Shown one piece after another: positions 1 to 8,074 of a stretch of DNA of 30,734 nt. A program made the position numbers and the translations under genes. The first letter of the stretch is position 1, and every line of letters starts with the position of its first letter. The DNA is from Alphaproteobacteria bacterium UBA1002 (lineage in GTDB: Bacteria; Pseudomonadota; Alphaproteobacteria; Rickettsiales; UBA998): contig DBAU01000081.1 in the NCBI GenBank assembly GCA_002291845.1, forward strand, positions 1-30,734, written 5' to 3'. The notes beneath the pieces are model-generated. The model was not told where the DNA came from. It saw only the letters and a program-made list of their open reading frames with translations, and did not search any database.

Positions 1-633
1 GCCGAAATCCCGGTCAATTACGGTGATTTCTTCATTCCCTTTTTCAATAACGGTAATGTTATCGTGTTTGGCCAATAAACGTTGAGATTCCGGCCCCTCT
101 TTGCGGCGGTTGGGCCGGTTGTTCAGGGCAATCTGACGACGGCGGCGGTCTGGCCCGCTGTAATGCGGTGTCAGGACAAAGTTCCGCGGCTCATCGATCA
201 CCAACATGATGCGGTCACACAGGGTGCGCACGGTAAAAGGCTTTACCAAGAACTCGGTAACCCCACTGTCCCGTGCCTCTTCGACCTGCTGGCGTTTCGC
301 CTTACCCGTCAGCATAATGATCGGCAGTTTGCGGTTAGGGGAGGCCCGGTTCCAGCGAACATAACGGATGAATTCAAGGCCATTCATCGGCTTCATATCC
401 CAGTCGGTGATAACCAGATCGATGGGTTTTCCAGTAAGCTGCTGCAACGCTTCTTCGCCATTATGTGCGGTGTAGATGGCGCCAAAGCCGAGGCTGGCGA
501 GGACTTTGCGTAATAACCCCACCATCCGGTCGTCGCGATCGACCAGAAGCACATTAATCGTGTTCAAGCGGCTACGATGCGCCGCTGGTGCATAGACGGT
601 CATTGGTGCAAGGCCTTCCCGTCGTGCCATCAT
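1..633 (-). CDS. Response regulator with N-terminal receiver domain, 3' end cut by window edge
   Basis: The reverse strand is open for 211 codons from an ATG at 633 to the window edge, so the C-terminus is missing. After an N-terminal extension of about 25 residues, a CheY-like receiver domain spans roughly residues 26-146. It has the phospho-acceptor Asp77 (VITDWDM), the switch Thr109 (MLTGK) and the conserved Lys131 (FLVKPF). A basic GPDRRRR element follows at about 160-166. From memory, this element is common after receiver domains in alphaproteobacterial regulators, but no DNA-binding domain is visible. The ATG at 633 is preceded by GAGGGG at good spacing; a second ATG at 630 is possible. 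The gene lies 22 nt downstream of hdaA on the same strand and may be read from that operon. Partner kinase unknown. Confidence 0.88.
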   Translation of the reverse strand, partial: MMARREGLAPMTVYAPAAHRSRLNTINVLLVDRDDRMVGLLRKVLASLGFGAIYTAHNGEEALQQLTGKPIDLVITDWDMKPMNGLEFIRYVRWNRASPNRKLPIIMLTGKAKRQQVEEARDSGVTEFLVKPFTVRTLCDRIMLVIDEPRNFVLTPHYSGPDRRRRQIALNNRPNRRKEGPESQRLLAKHDNITVIEKGNEEITVIDRDFG

Positions 634-655
634 GAGTACCCCTCATTCGGTTGTG

Positions 656-1348
656 TCATGAAAACCCTAGGTATTCAAGCGCCTTACGTGCAAGGGTGGG
701 GGTAATTCGTCGTGCGGAGATGAGTGATAGCCGGTCCATTTCAACCACGAGTTGATTTGCTGCGTGCAATGTGCGCGGCATACGGGGTAAAAGGTAGCTG
801 ATTGTTTCTGTGGAAATATGCAACTGATGATCGGCAAAGCATTTCAGTAATGCGGCCTCGAGCAGTGCATCATCCGGGCTACGCAACACGGCTTTCGGTA
901 GAGCGCGCCAGCGGGATAATAAGTCGGGCAACACTGGCATGAAATATTCTTTGGCGCATAAAAGGAGGCTATGTCCGCGCTCCTGAGCCAGATTCAACAG
1001 ATGGAACAAATCGGTGGATGGGGTCTGCTCTGCGTTATCTAGCCATACCGGGCTACCTGTGGGGAGCTTCAGTAATTGCTCAGCCGGTGCATAATGCTCA
1101 CAGGATAGAGCCGTTGCTCCGCTAAAAGACGCCCAGATATGTGCCAGGTGCGTCTGGCCGCTTCCGGCCGGGCCGCTCAGGATCATCCGTGTGTCCGGCC
1201 AGTGAGGCCATGCCATCACCAGACGGTAAGCCTCTGTGTTCGCATCCGTGATGACAAAGTCTTTTGGCAGATAGCTGGTGGTGCCTGCAAGGGGCAGCGC
1301 CGCCTGACGCGGTGCGCTGTGCGGCGCCGAGGAGGGTAACTCACTCAT
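656..1348 (-). CDS. hdaA: DnaA-related regulatory protein HdaA (regulatory inactivation of DnaA)
   Basis: A 230-aa AAA+ protein of the Hda/DnaA family. Members work with the DNA-loaded beta clamp to promote ATP hydrolysis by DnaA and so restrain replication initiation. An N-terminal QAALPL (residues 15-20) resembles the beta-clamp binding motif QL(S/D)LPL. The Walker A region reads GPAGSGQT (59-66), with Gln65 where Lys is expected; Walker B reads VWLDNAE (101-107). The C-terminal part has the RMPRTLHAANQLV helix typical of the family. The start at 1348 overlaps the stop of the upstream permease gene as ATGA, indicating translational coupling. The frame runs open for 58 further codons upstream, but these lie inside the permease gene. 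Neighbourhood and motifs make the family assignment firm. Confidence 0.9.
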   Translation of the reverse strand: MSELPSSAPHSAPRQAALPLAGTTSYLPKDFVITDANTEAYRLVMAWPHWPDTRMILSGPAGSGQTHLAHIWASFSGATALSCEHYAPAEQLLKLPTGSPVWLDNAEQTPSTDLFHLLNLAQERGHSLLLCAKEYFMPVLPDLLSRWRALPKAVLRSPDDALLEAALLKCFADHQLHISTETISYLLPRMPRTLHAANQLVVEMDRLSLISARRITPTLARKALEYLGFS

Positions 1349-2436
1349 GGATGGGTATCCGCTGGGCGATGTGTGCTGTGTGAGGCATAAAGCGCGCTGG
1401 AGAGATACCGTTTGACAGCAAAGCGCACCAGCACGCCGATCACCGCCGTTAGTGGCACGGCAATTAATACACCGGTAAAACCCATCAGCGCGCCGCCCGC
1501 GAGCATGCCAAAAATGATCCACATGGGGTGCAGTCCTACACTGGTGCCGATAAGACGTGGGGTTAAAACGTAGCCTTCTAGCATCTGACCCACTACGAAA
1601 ATACCAATAATCACGCCAATCTGTGCGATATCTCCCTGATACTGCAACAGCGCGACACTGAATGCGAGCACCCCGGCAATCAGTGTGCCTGCATAAGGAA
1701 TAATCAGCAAGATCCCTGCGGCCAGACTGATTAACAGCGCATATTTCAGGCCCGCAATACTGAGGCAGACCGCATAGAATAACGCCAGCGTGGCGCAGAC
1801 CTTTAGCTGACCGCGAATAAATCCTGAGATCACGGTATCCATTGCCTTTACCTGTTCGCGGATGGTCTGTGCGTAATCACGCGGCAAAAGAAGATCAAGC
1901 TGGGCGATGATGCTATCCCAGTCGCGTAAAATGTAAAAGCTGACCAATGGCGCAATCACCAGCAGCGCTGCCAGATTGGCAAAAGCCATGCCCGATTCCA
2001 CCATGCGGCGGATAATGGCGCCGCCGGCACTCACAAACTGAGATGAAAAATCGGTTGCGCTGGCGGCGGCCTGCTCCAGACGTACGCTGCCAACCTGTGT
2101 CAGAACCTGATTAACAAACGGTTCCACAAAGGACTGCAAAAGGTGGATTTTTTCCGGCACCTCGGAGAGTAGACCAGCCAGCTGCATCACAAGTTTGGGG
2201 ACCAGCAGTAAGGTGGCCAGCGCCAGCAGCGAAAAGAACACGCCTAGAATCACCGCGGTTGCCGCACTTCGGCCAAGCCCCCAGCGTTGGATGCGATCCA
2301 CCGTGGGGTCAAAGAAATACGCGATCAGAATGCCAAAGACGAACGGTAGCAAGATGGATTGGATGGCCGCGATGAACCAGCAAAAAGCAAGGAATATGGC
2401 AATGAACGACAGCGTACGAAAATAATTGAGCGGCAT
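1345..2436 (-). CDS. AI-2E family (PerM-like) membrane transporter
   Basis: A 363-aa polytopic inner-membrane protein of the AI-2E/UPF0118 (PerM, YdiK) family. Members have been linked to export of autoinducer-2 or to Na+/H+ antiport, and the substrate here cannot be told from sequence. Visible features are an N-terminal pair of hydrophobic segments, the family motif AYFFDPTVDRIQRWGL, a central polar region and a C-terminal block of closely spaced membrane helices ending in MGFTGVLIAVPLTAVIGVLVR. I prefer the ATG at 2436; a TTG at 2448 in frame would add four residues, and neither has a strong ribosome binding site. The gene sits 15 nt after the DUF2066 gene and overlaps hdaA by 4 nt, so the three probably form one transcript. 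Confidence 0.88.
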   Translation of the reverse strand: MPLNYFRTLSFIAIFLAFCWFIAAIQSILLPFVFGILIAYFFDPTVDRIQRWGLGRSAATAVILGVFFSLLALATLLLVPKLVMQLAGLLSEVPEKIHLLQSFVEPFVNQVLTQVGSVRLEQAAASATDFSSQFVSAGGAIIRRMVESGMAFANLAALLVIAPLVSFYILRDWDSIIAQLDLLLPRDYAQTIREQVKAMDTVISGFIRGQLKVCATLALFYAVCLSIAGLKYALLISLAAGILLIIPYAGTLIAGVLAFSVALLQYQGDIAQIGVIIGIFVVGQMLEGYVLTPRLIGTSVGLHPMWIIFGMLAGGALMGFTGVLIAVPLTAVIGVLVRFAVKRYLSSALYASHSTHRPADTHP

Positions 2437-2451
2437 GCGGACTCGCAAAGG

Positions 2452-3528
2452 TTAGGGTAATGAAATGGTCCAGTAATCACCCGTGGGCTGCGGCGTTAAA
2501 CCACGCTGCTGCAGCGCGTTGGCAATCAGGGATTCCTCGCCCCGGTAATAGAGGGTGACCTGCGCATAGCTTGGGGCAACGGCACCAATTTCGATAAACT
2601 CCACCCCGGGCAGCCCTTCCATCTGCTGACGAATCTGCGTCCACCGACGGGCATGCGAGAATTCTGCTCGTACGACACGGCCCTTGAGCTTCTGCGCCTC
2701 TGGCTTCGCAAATAAACTGAATTCCTTACTTGTATCATGCAGGAGGGCTACCGTTGCTTTGGCGGCGCGCTGGAGAATGGCCTCCCCGGGCTCATTGTCA
2801 CGCTCTGCGGGATAGACGCGCATGATTTCTTCCTGTGACTTATTACCCGGACGGCTCAGACGAATCTCGGCGGCGCGTCGCCCGTTTTGTTCAATCAGGC
2901 GAGCACTGACAATTGCGGCATGGACAGTGCCATAACGACGCGCAAGCTCCATGATCGGCTCCGTTGCGCCACCAAGAAGCTTAGCCGCCGGGAGAATCAT
3001 GGCATCTTTGGGATCACCAAACGGGACCACCAGCTCGCCTTTGCCGGCCTCTAGTATCTGTCGAGCCATGACGGAGCGCCAATAATTCTCAGGCTCCCAC
3101 AAGAAGAAGCTTTTACCATCCACATATAAGGGCAGCACCATCAGCCCATTGCCTTGAATGTCAGTCACAAGGCCCTGCTGTTCTTCCACGAGAGCCTGAA
3201 TTTTTGACTCTTCGAACACGTAGGTGATGTCTGCCTCATAGCGTCCTGCGCGCATCTGCTCGTTTTCAATCGAAACGGATTTCACCAGCAAAGCACGCTG
3301 TTCGGGACTGACCTTACTGATAATGATTTCAGCACGCTTGGCGTCGCGTTGCTTGATGACGTCATAGAAGGCTTCGGCCTCACCCTGCTGGAGGGCTTTT
3401 TTTTGTGCCGTAACGGCATCCGTTGCTTCTGCCGATATGTGCACACGCGCCAGGGCTTTGCTGGCTTGCGCACCGGGAGCAGCGGCCAGAAAAACCAAGA
3501 GCCCGATCACAAGGGCTTTGATGCGCAT
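2452..3528 (-). CDS. DUF2066 domain-containing exported protein
   Basis: A 358-aa protein with a clear Sec signal peptide (MRIKALVIGLLVFLAAAPGAQA, cleavage after about residue 22), so it is periplasmic or membrane-associated. The body matches my memory of DUF2066 proteins, which sit upstream of the AI-2E permease and hdaA in many alphaproteobacteria; the biochemical function is unknown. No catalytic motif stands out. The start at 3528 is chosen because GGGAG lies 6 nt upstream and it places the signal peptide at the N-terminus; a start at 3549 would add seven residues before it. The gene is divergent from purM across 69 bp, which must hold both promoters, though I see no convincing -35/-10 pair. 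Confidence 0.8.
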   Translation of the reverse strand: MRIKALVIGLLVFLAAAPGAQASKALARVHISAEATDAVTAQKKALQQGEAEAFYDVIKQRDAKRAEIIISKVSPEQRALLVKSVSIENEQMRAGRYEADITYVFEESKIQALVEEQQGLVTDIQGNGLMVLPLYVDGKSFFLWEPENYWRSVMARQILEAGKGELVVPFGDPKDAMILPAAKLLGGATEPIMELARRYGTVHAAIVSARLIEQNGRRAAEIRLSRPGNKSQEEIMRVYPAERDNEPGEAILQRAAKATVALLHDTSKEFSLFAKPEAQKLKGRVVRAEFSHARRWTQIRQQMEGLPGVEFIEIGAVAPSYAQVTLYYRGEESLIANALQQRGLTPQPTGDYWTISLP

Positions 3529-3597
3529 ACCGTCTCCCGCCTTTACCAATCATGCCGCATCCGCTACAAGGGCGGCAACATAGCTTGGATACGTGAT

Positions 3598-4707
3598 ATG
3601 GCTGTAAAAAACAATCCGCAAACGCCACCCGGTGGCCTTACCTATGCACAAGCCGGCGTCGATATTGCTGCTGGAAATGCACTGGTCGAGGCGATTAAGC
3701 CCGCTGCGAAGCGCACCTTGCGTCCGGAAGTGATGGGAGGTCTTGGCGGCTTTGGCGCGTTGTTTGATCTGAAAAAAAGCGGCTATCGTGATCCGATTCT
3801 GGTGTCAGGAACGGACGGAGTAGGCACCAAGTTGAAGTTGGCGCAGACTATGGATAAGCACGACACGATTGGTATTGATCTGGTGGCAATGTGCGTCAAT
3901 GATCTGCTCGTGCAGGGTGCTGAGCCGCTCTTTTTTCTGGACTATTTTGCCACTGGTGCGCTGCGGGTACCTCAGGCGGCTGCGGTGATTCAGGGAATTG
4001 CCGCGGGCTGTGAGCGCTCGGGGTGCGCATTGATCGGTGGTGAAACCGCGGAAATGCCAGGAATGTATGCGCCGGGTGAGTATGATTTGGCCGGCTTTGC
4101 CGTGGGGGCTGTGGAGCGCCAGTCTGTTTTGCCTCGCCTGGATCGTCTTGAGGAAGGGGATGTCCTGCTAGGACTTGCCTCAAGTGGGGTGCATTCCAAC
4201 GGTTTCAGCCTCGTTCGCGCGTTACTGGAGCGTGCAGGAATTGCGCTGGAAAGCCCTCTCCCATCACATTTAGGCAATTCTTACCCATCTGTTGGGGAAA
4301 TGCTTCTGGAGCCAACGCGATTGTATGTAAAGCCAGTGTTGCAGGTGCTGCGCGAAACGGCTTCCTTTGGTGAAGACGGTGCCATCAAAGCACTCGCACA
4401 CATCACCGGAGGTGGCCTGACGGAGAACATCCCCCGGGTTCTCACCGAGGGCCTGAATGCCCAGATAGAACTGGATGCGTGGGAATTACCGCCATTGTTC
4501 CGCTGGCTGCAATCTCTGGGTGATGTGGCAGACGCTGAAATGTTACGCACCTTTAACTGTGGTATTGGCATGGTGCTGGTGGTTGCTGCTGAGGCGGAGG
4601 CCTCTGTTCGTCAGTCCTTACAGCGCGCGGGGGAAACGGTTTATCGGCTGGGGCAGTTGGTTGCGGTACCTGGTGCTCCGGCGGTGCGCTATGTGGGAAG
4701 TTTGTGA
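3598..4707 (+). CDS. purM: Phosphoribosylformylglycinamidine cyclo-ligase (AIR synthetase)
   Basis: A 369-aa cytoplasmic enzyme for the fifth step of de novo purine synthesis, ATP-dependent closure of FGAM to aminoimidazole ribotide. Recognised by LTYAQAGVDIAAGN near the N-terminus, the glycine-rich VSGTDGVGTKLKLA, the GIDLVAMCVNDLLVQGAEPLFFLDY core, LIGGETAEMPGMY, and ITGGGLTENIPRVL towards the C-terminus. Length is slightly above the usual 345-350 residues. The same frame stays open upstream to 3349, but those codons overlap the divergent DUF2066 gene, so the ATG at 3598 giving MAVKNNPQ is preferred. The stop overlaps the purN start as GTGA, so the two are translationally coupled. Confidence 0.96.
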   Translation: MAVKNNPQTPPGGLTYAQAGVDIAAGNALVEAIKPAAKRTLRPEVMGGLGGFGALFDLKKSGYRDPILVSGTDGVGTKLKLAQTMDKHDTIGIDLVAMCVNDLLVQGAEPLFFLDYFATGALRVPQAAAVIQGIAAGCERSGCALIGGETAEMPGMYAPGEYDLAGFAVGAVERQSVLPRLDRLEEGDVLLGLASSGVHSNGFSLVRALLERAGIALESPLPSHLGNSYPSVGEMLLEPTRLYVKPVLQVLRETASFGEDGAIKALAHITGGGLTENIPRVLTEGLNAQIELDAWELPPLFRWLQSLGDVADAEMLRTFNCGIGMVLVVAAEAEASVRQSLQRAGETVYRLGQLVAVPGAPAVRYVGSL

Positions 4708-5297
4708 CCCGCGCCCGTGTTGCCGTTCTGATTTCCGGGAATGGCTCGAACCTTCAGGCCTTGCTGGATGCCTGTGCGGCACCAGATTATCCCGCCCAGA
4801 TTGTGCTGGTCATTTCAAATAAGCCCCTAGCCTATGGCCTCACCCGCGCGGCGCAAGCGGGCGTGCCAACGCGAGTGATTGAGCACCATGCGTATGACAG
4901 CCGCGACGCCTTCGACGCAGCGCTGCAGGCGTCCTTAGTTGAGTATGCCGCTGAGTATGTGTGTCTGGCCGGGTTTATGCGACTGCTCACGCCCGCATTT
5001 ACCCAAGCATGGGCGGGGCGGATGCTCAATATCCATCCCTCTTTATTACCCGCCTATAAAGGCCTGGACACCCATCGACGGGTTCTGGCGGATGGCGAAA
5101 CGGAGTCCGGTTGTACGGTGCATCTGGTGACGCCGGAACTTGATGATGGACCGATTATTCTCCAGGCACGCGTCCCCGTAATTGCCGGGGATACACCCGA
5201 ATCGCTTCAGCAGCGTATTCACCTTGAGGAACACCGCATTTACCCGCTCGCACTGCGGCGCCTGATTGAGGATACGCAAGCAGCGGGTGCCCGTTAG
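4704..5297 (+). CDS. purN: Phosphoribosylglycinamide formyltransferase
   Basis: A 197-aa cytoplasmic enzyme that formylates GAR using 10-formyl-tetrahydrofolate, the third step of purine synthesis. Typical motifs are present: VAVLISGNGSNLQAL at the N-terminus for phosphate binding, LAGFMRLL, the catalytic MLNIHPSLLPAYKG (Asn and His), and LDDGPIILQ with the catalytic Asp. The GTG start at 4704 lies inside the purM stop codon, giving a GTGA coupling site. The stop codon TAG shares the four bases TTAG with the TAA of the convergent chemoreceptor gene, leaving no intergenic space for a conventional terminator. Confidence 0.96.
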   Translation: MTRARVAVLISGNGSNLQALLDACAAPDYPAQIVLVISNKPLAYGLTRAAQAGVPTRVIEHHAYDSRDAFDAALQASLVEYAAEYVCLAGFMRLLTPAFTQAWAGRMLNIHPSLLPAYKGLDTHRRVLADGETESGCTVHLVTPELDDGPIILQARVPVIAGDTPESLQQRIHLEEHRIYPLALRRLIEDTQAAGAR

Positions 5298-7408
5298 CCG
5301 TTACGTATGCCGCTGAGGAAGCTGTCCACCTCACGACGCAGCGTTTCTGCTTCCTGAGATAGTGCACGCGCCGCGTCCAGCACCTGACTGGCTGAATGGC
5401 TGGCTTCCGAAGCGGAGCCAGTAACGTCATCAATGTTGCTTGAAATAAGCTGCGTACGTTGTGAGGCAGCTCCCATATTGGCTGCAATTTCATCGGTGAC
5501 CGCGCTTTGCTCCTCGATGGCAGCGGAGACGGCAGAGGAGTATTCATTGATGTGGTTGATGGCCTCACGAATGGCATTCAGCGTACTCACCACTTCGCGC
5601 GAAACCTGTTGAATGCTGCCAATCTGACGGGCGATCTCATCGGTGGCTTGCCCTGTTTGTCCGGCCAGATTTTTCACCTCGGTGGCGACCACCGCAAATC
5701 CCTTTCCGGCCTCTCCAGCGCGTGCGGATTCAATCGTGGCATTGAGGGCCAAGAGATTAATTTGTCCGGCGATATCCTGAATTAATTCTACGACAGAGCC
5801 AATCTGACGAGCTGTTTGTTCAAGATTCTGCGAGGTCATATCCGCCAGATGGACTTTTTCTACCGCCTCCTGCACCACGCGGGAGGATTTTGAAACCTGC
5901 TCGGTGATTTCACGCACCGAAGCTGTCATCTCGTCGGTGGCGGAAGCCACGCTTTGCACGTTCTGAGACGCCTCGGAAGAGGCGTGCGCCGCCGCCCCTG
6001 CTTTCGTATTCGCGCTGGAAATCGCAACGCTCATTGACTCTGCCGTCTGGTAAAGCTCCGTTGCTGCGGATGCCACCGAATTAATGATGCCCTGTACCCG
6101 GTTCTCAAAGCTCGATGCCAAGGCATGCATGGCGTCTTTCTTTTCCTGCTCGGCCTGCCGTTTGGCTTCAATCTGAGCGGTTTCCATTTCTTTGTTTTTC
6201 AGCGCACTTTCTTTGAATATGGAGACTGCCCGCGCCATATCACCAATTTCATCCAAGCTATCGGTGAAGGGCACCGTGACGGACGTATCACCCGAAGCAA
6301 GGGTGCTCATCGTGTCATTTATCCCATCAATACGCCGCGAAAGACGGCGAGCAAAAATCAGCCCTGCGATAATAAAGATCACGCCGCCAAACAAAATCGT
6401 CAAAAGCGTATTATTTCGAATCTCCGTTGAAGTCGCCAGGGCATATTCTTCATTCACATCGGCCATGAGTGCCCAGCGTACCCCCATGAAATCCATCGGT
6501 GCATAGGCGGAGAGAACCGGCCTTCCGCGGAAACCCATGGTAAATTCAGCTCCTTGTTCACCGTTTAGAGCTTTGTTGATGGTGATGGTGTCCCCCTTGG
6601 TTTGAAGAATGTCATCCACCTCCGTCAATGGACTGTTTGTACGCAGCATTTTATCCCGTCCAACGAGGTACGTATGCCCCTGATTCTCAAAAGCCGTGGT
6701 GTTAATCACGCTATTAATCCGTGCAATGGGCATTTGCAGGGCAACCACCCCCATTCGCTGCCCCTCAGGGCTGAACACCGGGGTGGCCATAAAGCTCGCC
6801 GCCGCATTGTTGCTTGGCCCGTATGCGTGGAAATCGCTGAAGAACACCTCCCCCTTGCCCGCCTGATTTGCCTGCGCAAATAACAGGGCTAAATCGGTCT
6901 GGCTCCAGCGGCCACTGCGTAAGTTGGTAGCAAAGTCGGGTTCTTTAAAGACGGAGTAAATAATGTTCCCATCCAGATCGATCAGAAAAATGTCATAATA
7001 CTGGCGCACCGTTTGGACCTGACGAAACCACGGATGCAATTCAGCATGAACGGCACTGAATAGCGAACCATCCTGGGCCTGGTTGAGCTCTTTATTTTTT
7101 TCTTTGGGGTACCAGCTATGCAGGTAGCGATCACGATCTACCCCTTCCAGACCTTTCCAGGCCTCTTCAAAGCGAACCATACCATCGTATACGTTCTGGC
7201 TTTCGGATAAAATGAGCAGATCCTCGCGGATATTGGTGAGGTAATCTTTAAGCGCGATGGACTTTTCTTTTTGGATACCAGTGATGTCTTTTTTCAGCAT
7301 CTCCAAGGTGCTGTTGTAGCTTTGAAAATAATTCCATCCTCCGGTTAATAGCTGGGAAAGCAATACAGAAGCGGAAAGGAAGATTGGGAGTTTTTTGGAG
7401 ATACGCAT
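5294..7408 (-). CDS. Transmembrane methyl-accepting chemotaxis protein with Cache-like sensor
   Basis: A 704-aa chemoreceptor. A first membrane helix (about residues 6-23) precedes a large periplasmic sensor (about 24-332) with PAS-like beta elements (YYDIFLIDLDGNIIYSV, SFMATPVF, MGVVALQMPI). This looks like a double-Cache domain; the ligand is unknown. The second membrane helix is at about 333-354, HAMP at about 355-407, and then a long coiled-coil signalling domain. Its conserved tip (about 546-583, INLLALNATIESARAGEAGKGF) contacts CheA and CheW. There is no C-terminal CheR-tethering pentapeptide. Start 7408 (MRISKKLP) is preferred because it begins just before the first membrane helix; the frame is open to 7522, but the extra codons run into the ndk hairpin. 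No che genes are adjacent. Confidence 0.93.
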   Translation of the reverse strand: MRISKKLPIFLSASVLLSQLLTGGWNYFQSYNSTLEMLKKDITGIQKEKSIALKDYLTNIREDLLILSESQNVYDGMVRFEEAWKGLEGVDRDRYLHSWYPKEKNKELNQAQDGSLFSAVHAELHPWFRQVQTVRQYYDIFLIDLDGNIIYSVFKEPDFATNLRSGRWSQTDLALLFAQANQAGKGEVFFSDFHAYGPSNNAAASFMATPVFSPEGQRMGVVALQMPIARINSVINTTAFENQGHTYLVGRDKMLRTNSPLTEVDDILQTKGDTITINKALNGEQGAEFTMGFRGRPVLSAYAPMDFMGVRWALMADVNEEYALATSTEIRNNTLLTILFGGVIFIIAGLIFARRLSRRIDGINDTMSTLASGDTSVTVPFTDSLDEIGDMARAVSIFKESALKNKEMETAQIEAKRQAEQEKKDAMHALASSFENRVQGIINSVASAATELYQTAESMSVAISSANTKAGAAAHASSEASQNVQSVASATDEMTASVREITEQVSKSSRVVQEAVEKVHLADMTSQNLEQTARQIGSVVELIQDIAGQINLLALNATIESARAGEAGKGFAVVATEVKNLAGQTGQATDEIARQIGSIQQVSREVVSTLNAIREAINHINEYSSAVSAAIEEQSAVTDEIAANMGAASQRTQLISSNIDDVTGSASEASHSASQVLDAARALSQEAETLRREVDSFLSGIRNG

Positions 7409-7496
7409 GCGCCAGAACCTGTACAATTTTGAATCATTGATTCTAAACGGTACAGTAACGCGTGAAGATAAAAAAATGATAAACGCGTACTTATAT

Positions 7497-7531
7497 GTCT
7501 CGGTTTTGCCGAACCGCGGCAAAACCGAGAC
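7497..7531 (-). terminator. Perfect 15-bp hairpin downstream of ndk
   Basis: Positions 7497-7511 (GTCTCGGTTTTGCCG) pair perfectly with 7517-7531 around a 5-nt loop. The hairpin begins 7 nt after the ndk stop on the reverse strand and is the probable ndk 3' end. The sequence after it on that strand (ATATAAGT) is AT-rich but not a proper U-tract. Intrinsic termination may therefore be weak, or the stem may serve as a stabilising or processing structure. Confidence 0.6.
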
Positions 7532-7538
7532 GATAGGC

Positions 7539-7961
7539 TTAGCCTACAATTTCCATATCGCTGAAGAAGAAGCGAATTTCTTTTTGTGCATTCTCCAGGC
7601 TGTCAGAGCCGTGGACGGAGTTGCGTTCAATTGATTCCGCAAACATTTTGCGAATGGTGCCTTCCGCGGCGTTGGCTGGGTTGGTGGCGCCCATGATTTC
7701 ACGGTGATGCGCGACCGCGTTCTCGCCTTCGAGCACCTGGACGACGACCGGGCCGGAGACCATGTATTCGACCAATTCCCCAAAAAAGGGCCGCTCTTTG
7801 TGTACGGCATAAAACTCGCCGGCTTGCAGGCGGGATAAGCGCATGCGCTTTTGCGCGACAATACGCAAGCCTTTTGCCTCAAACACGCTGTTGATTTGAC
7901 CGGTGAGGTTACGCTCCGTTGCGTCCGGCTTGAGAATGGACAAAGTGCGCTCGAGGGCCAT
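7539..7961 (-). CDS. ndk: Nucleoside diphosphate kinase
   Basis: A 140-aa enzyme that transfers the gamma-phosphate of ATP to nucleoside diphosphates through a phosphohistidine. The family pattern is complete: ERTLSILKPDATERNLTGQI at the N-terminus, the HKERPFF loop, MGATNPANAAEGTIRK, and the active-site histidine in RNSVHGSDS. Length is exactly that of bacterial Ndk. The start at 7961 is set by a strong AAGGAG 7 nt upstream; the frame continues upstream but without family similarity. The gene is divergent from the OmpA-like lipoprotein gene and is followed by a perfect hairpin. Confidence 0.97.
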   Translation of the reverse strand: MALERTLSILKPDATERNLTGQINSVFEAKGLRIVAQKRMRLSRLQAGEFYAVHKERPFFGELVEYMVSGPVVVQVLEGENAVAHHREIMGATNPANAAEGTIRKMFAESIERNSVHGSDSLENAQKEIRFFFSDMEIVG

Positions 7962-8074
7962 GAAATATCTCCTTGAAAAAGCGATCTGTGTTCGTGTTGA
8001 CGCGCCTTTAGCTGATTGCGGCGGTGATTGCAAGGATTAAGCAGAAAGCCATTGCCTCGCGGCAAAATATTGCC

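Noticed and set aside
3349..3597. Open frame extending purM upstream by 83 codons
   Set aside because: It lies mostly inside the divergent DUF2066 gene and its signal peptide, and purM family proteins start near MAVKNN.
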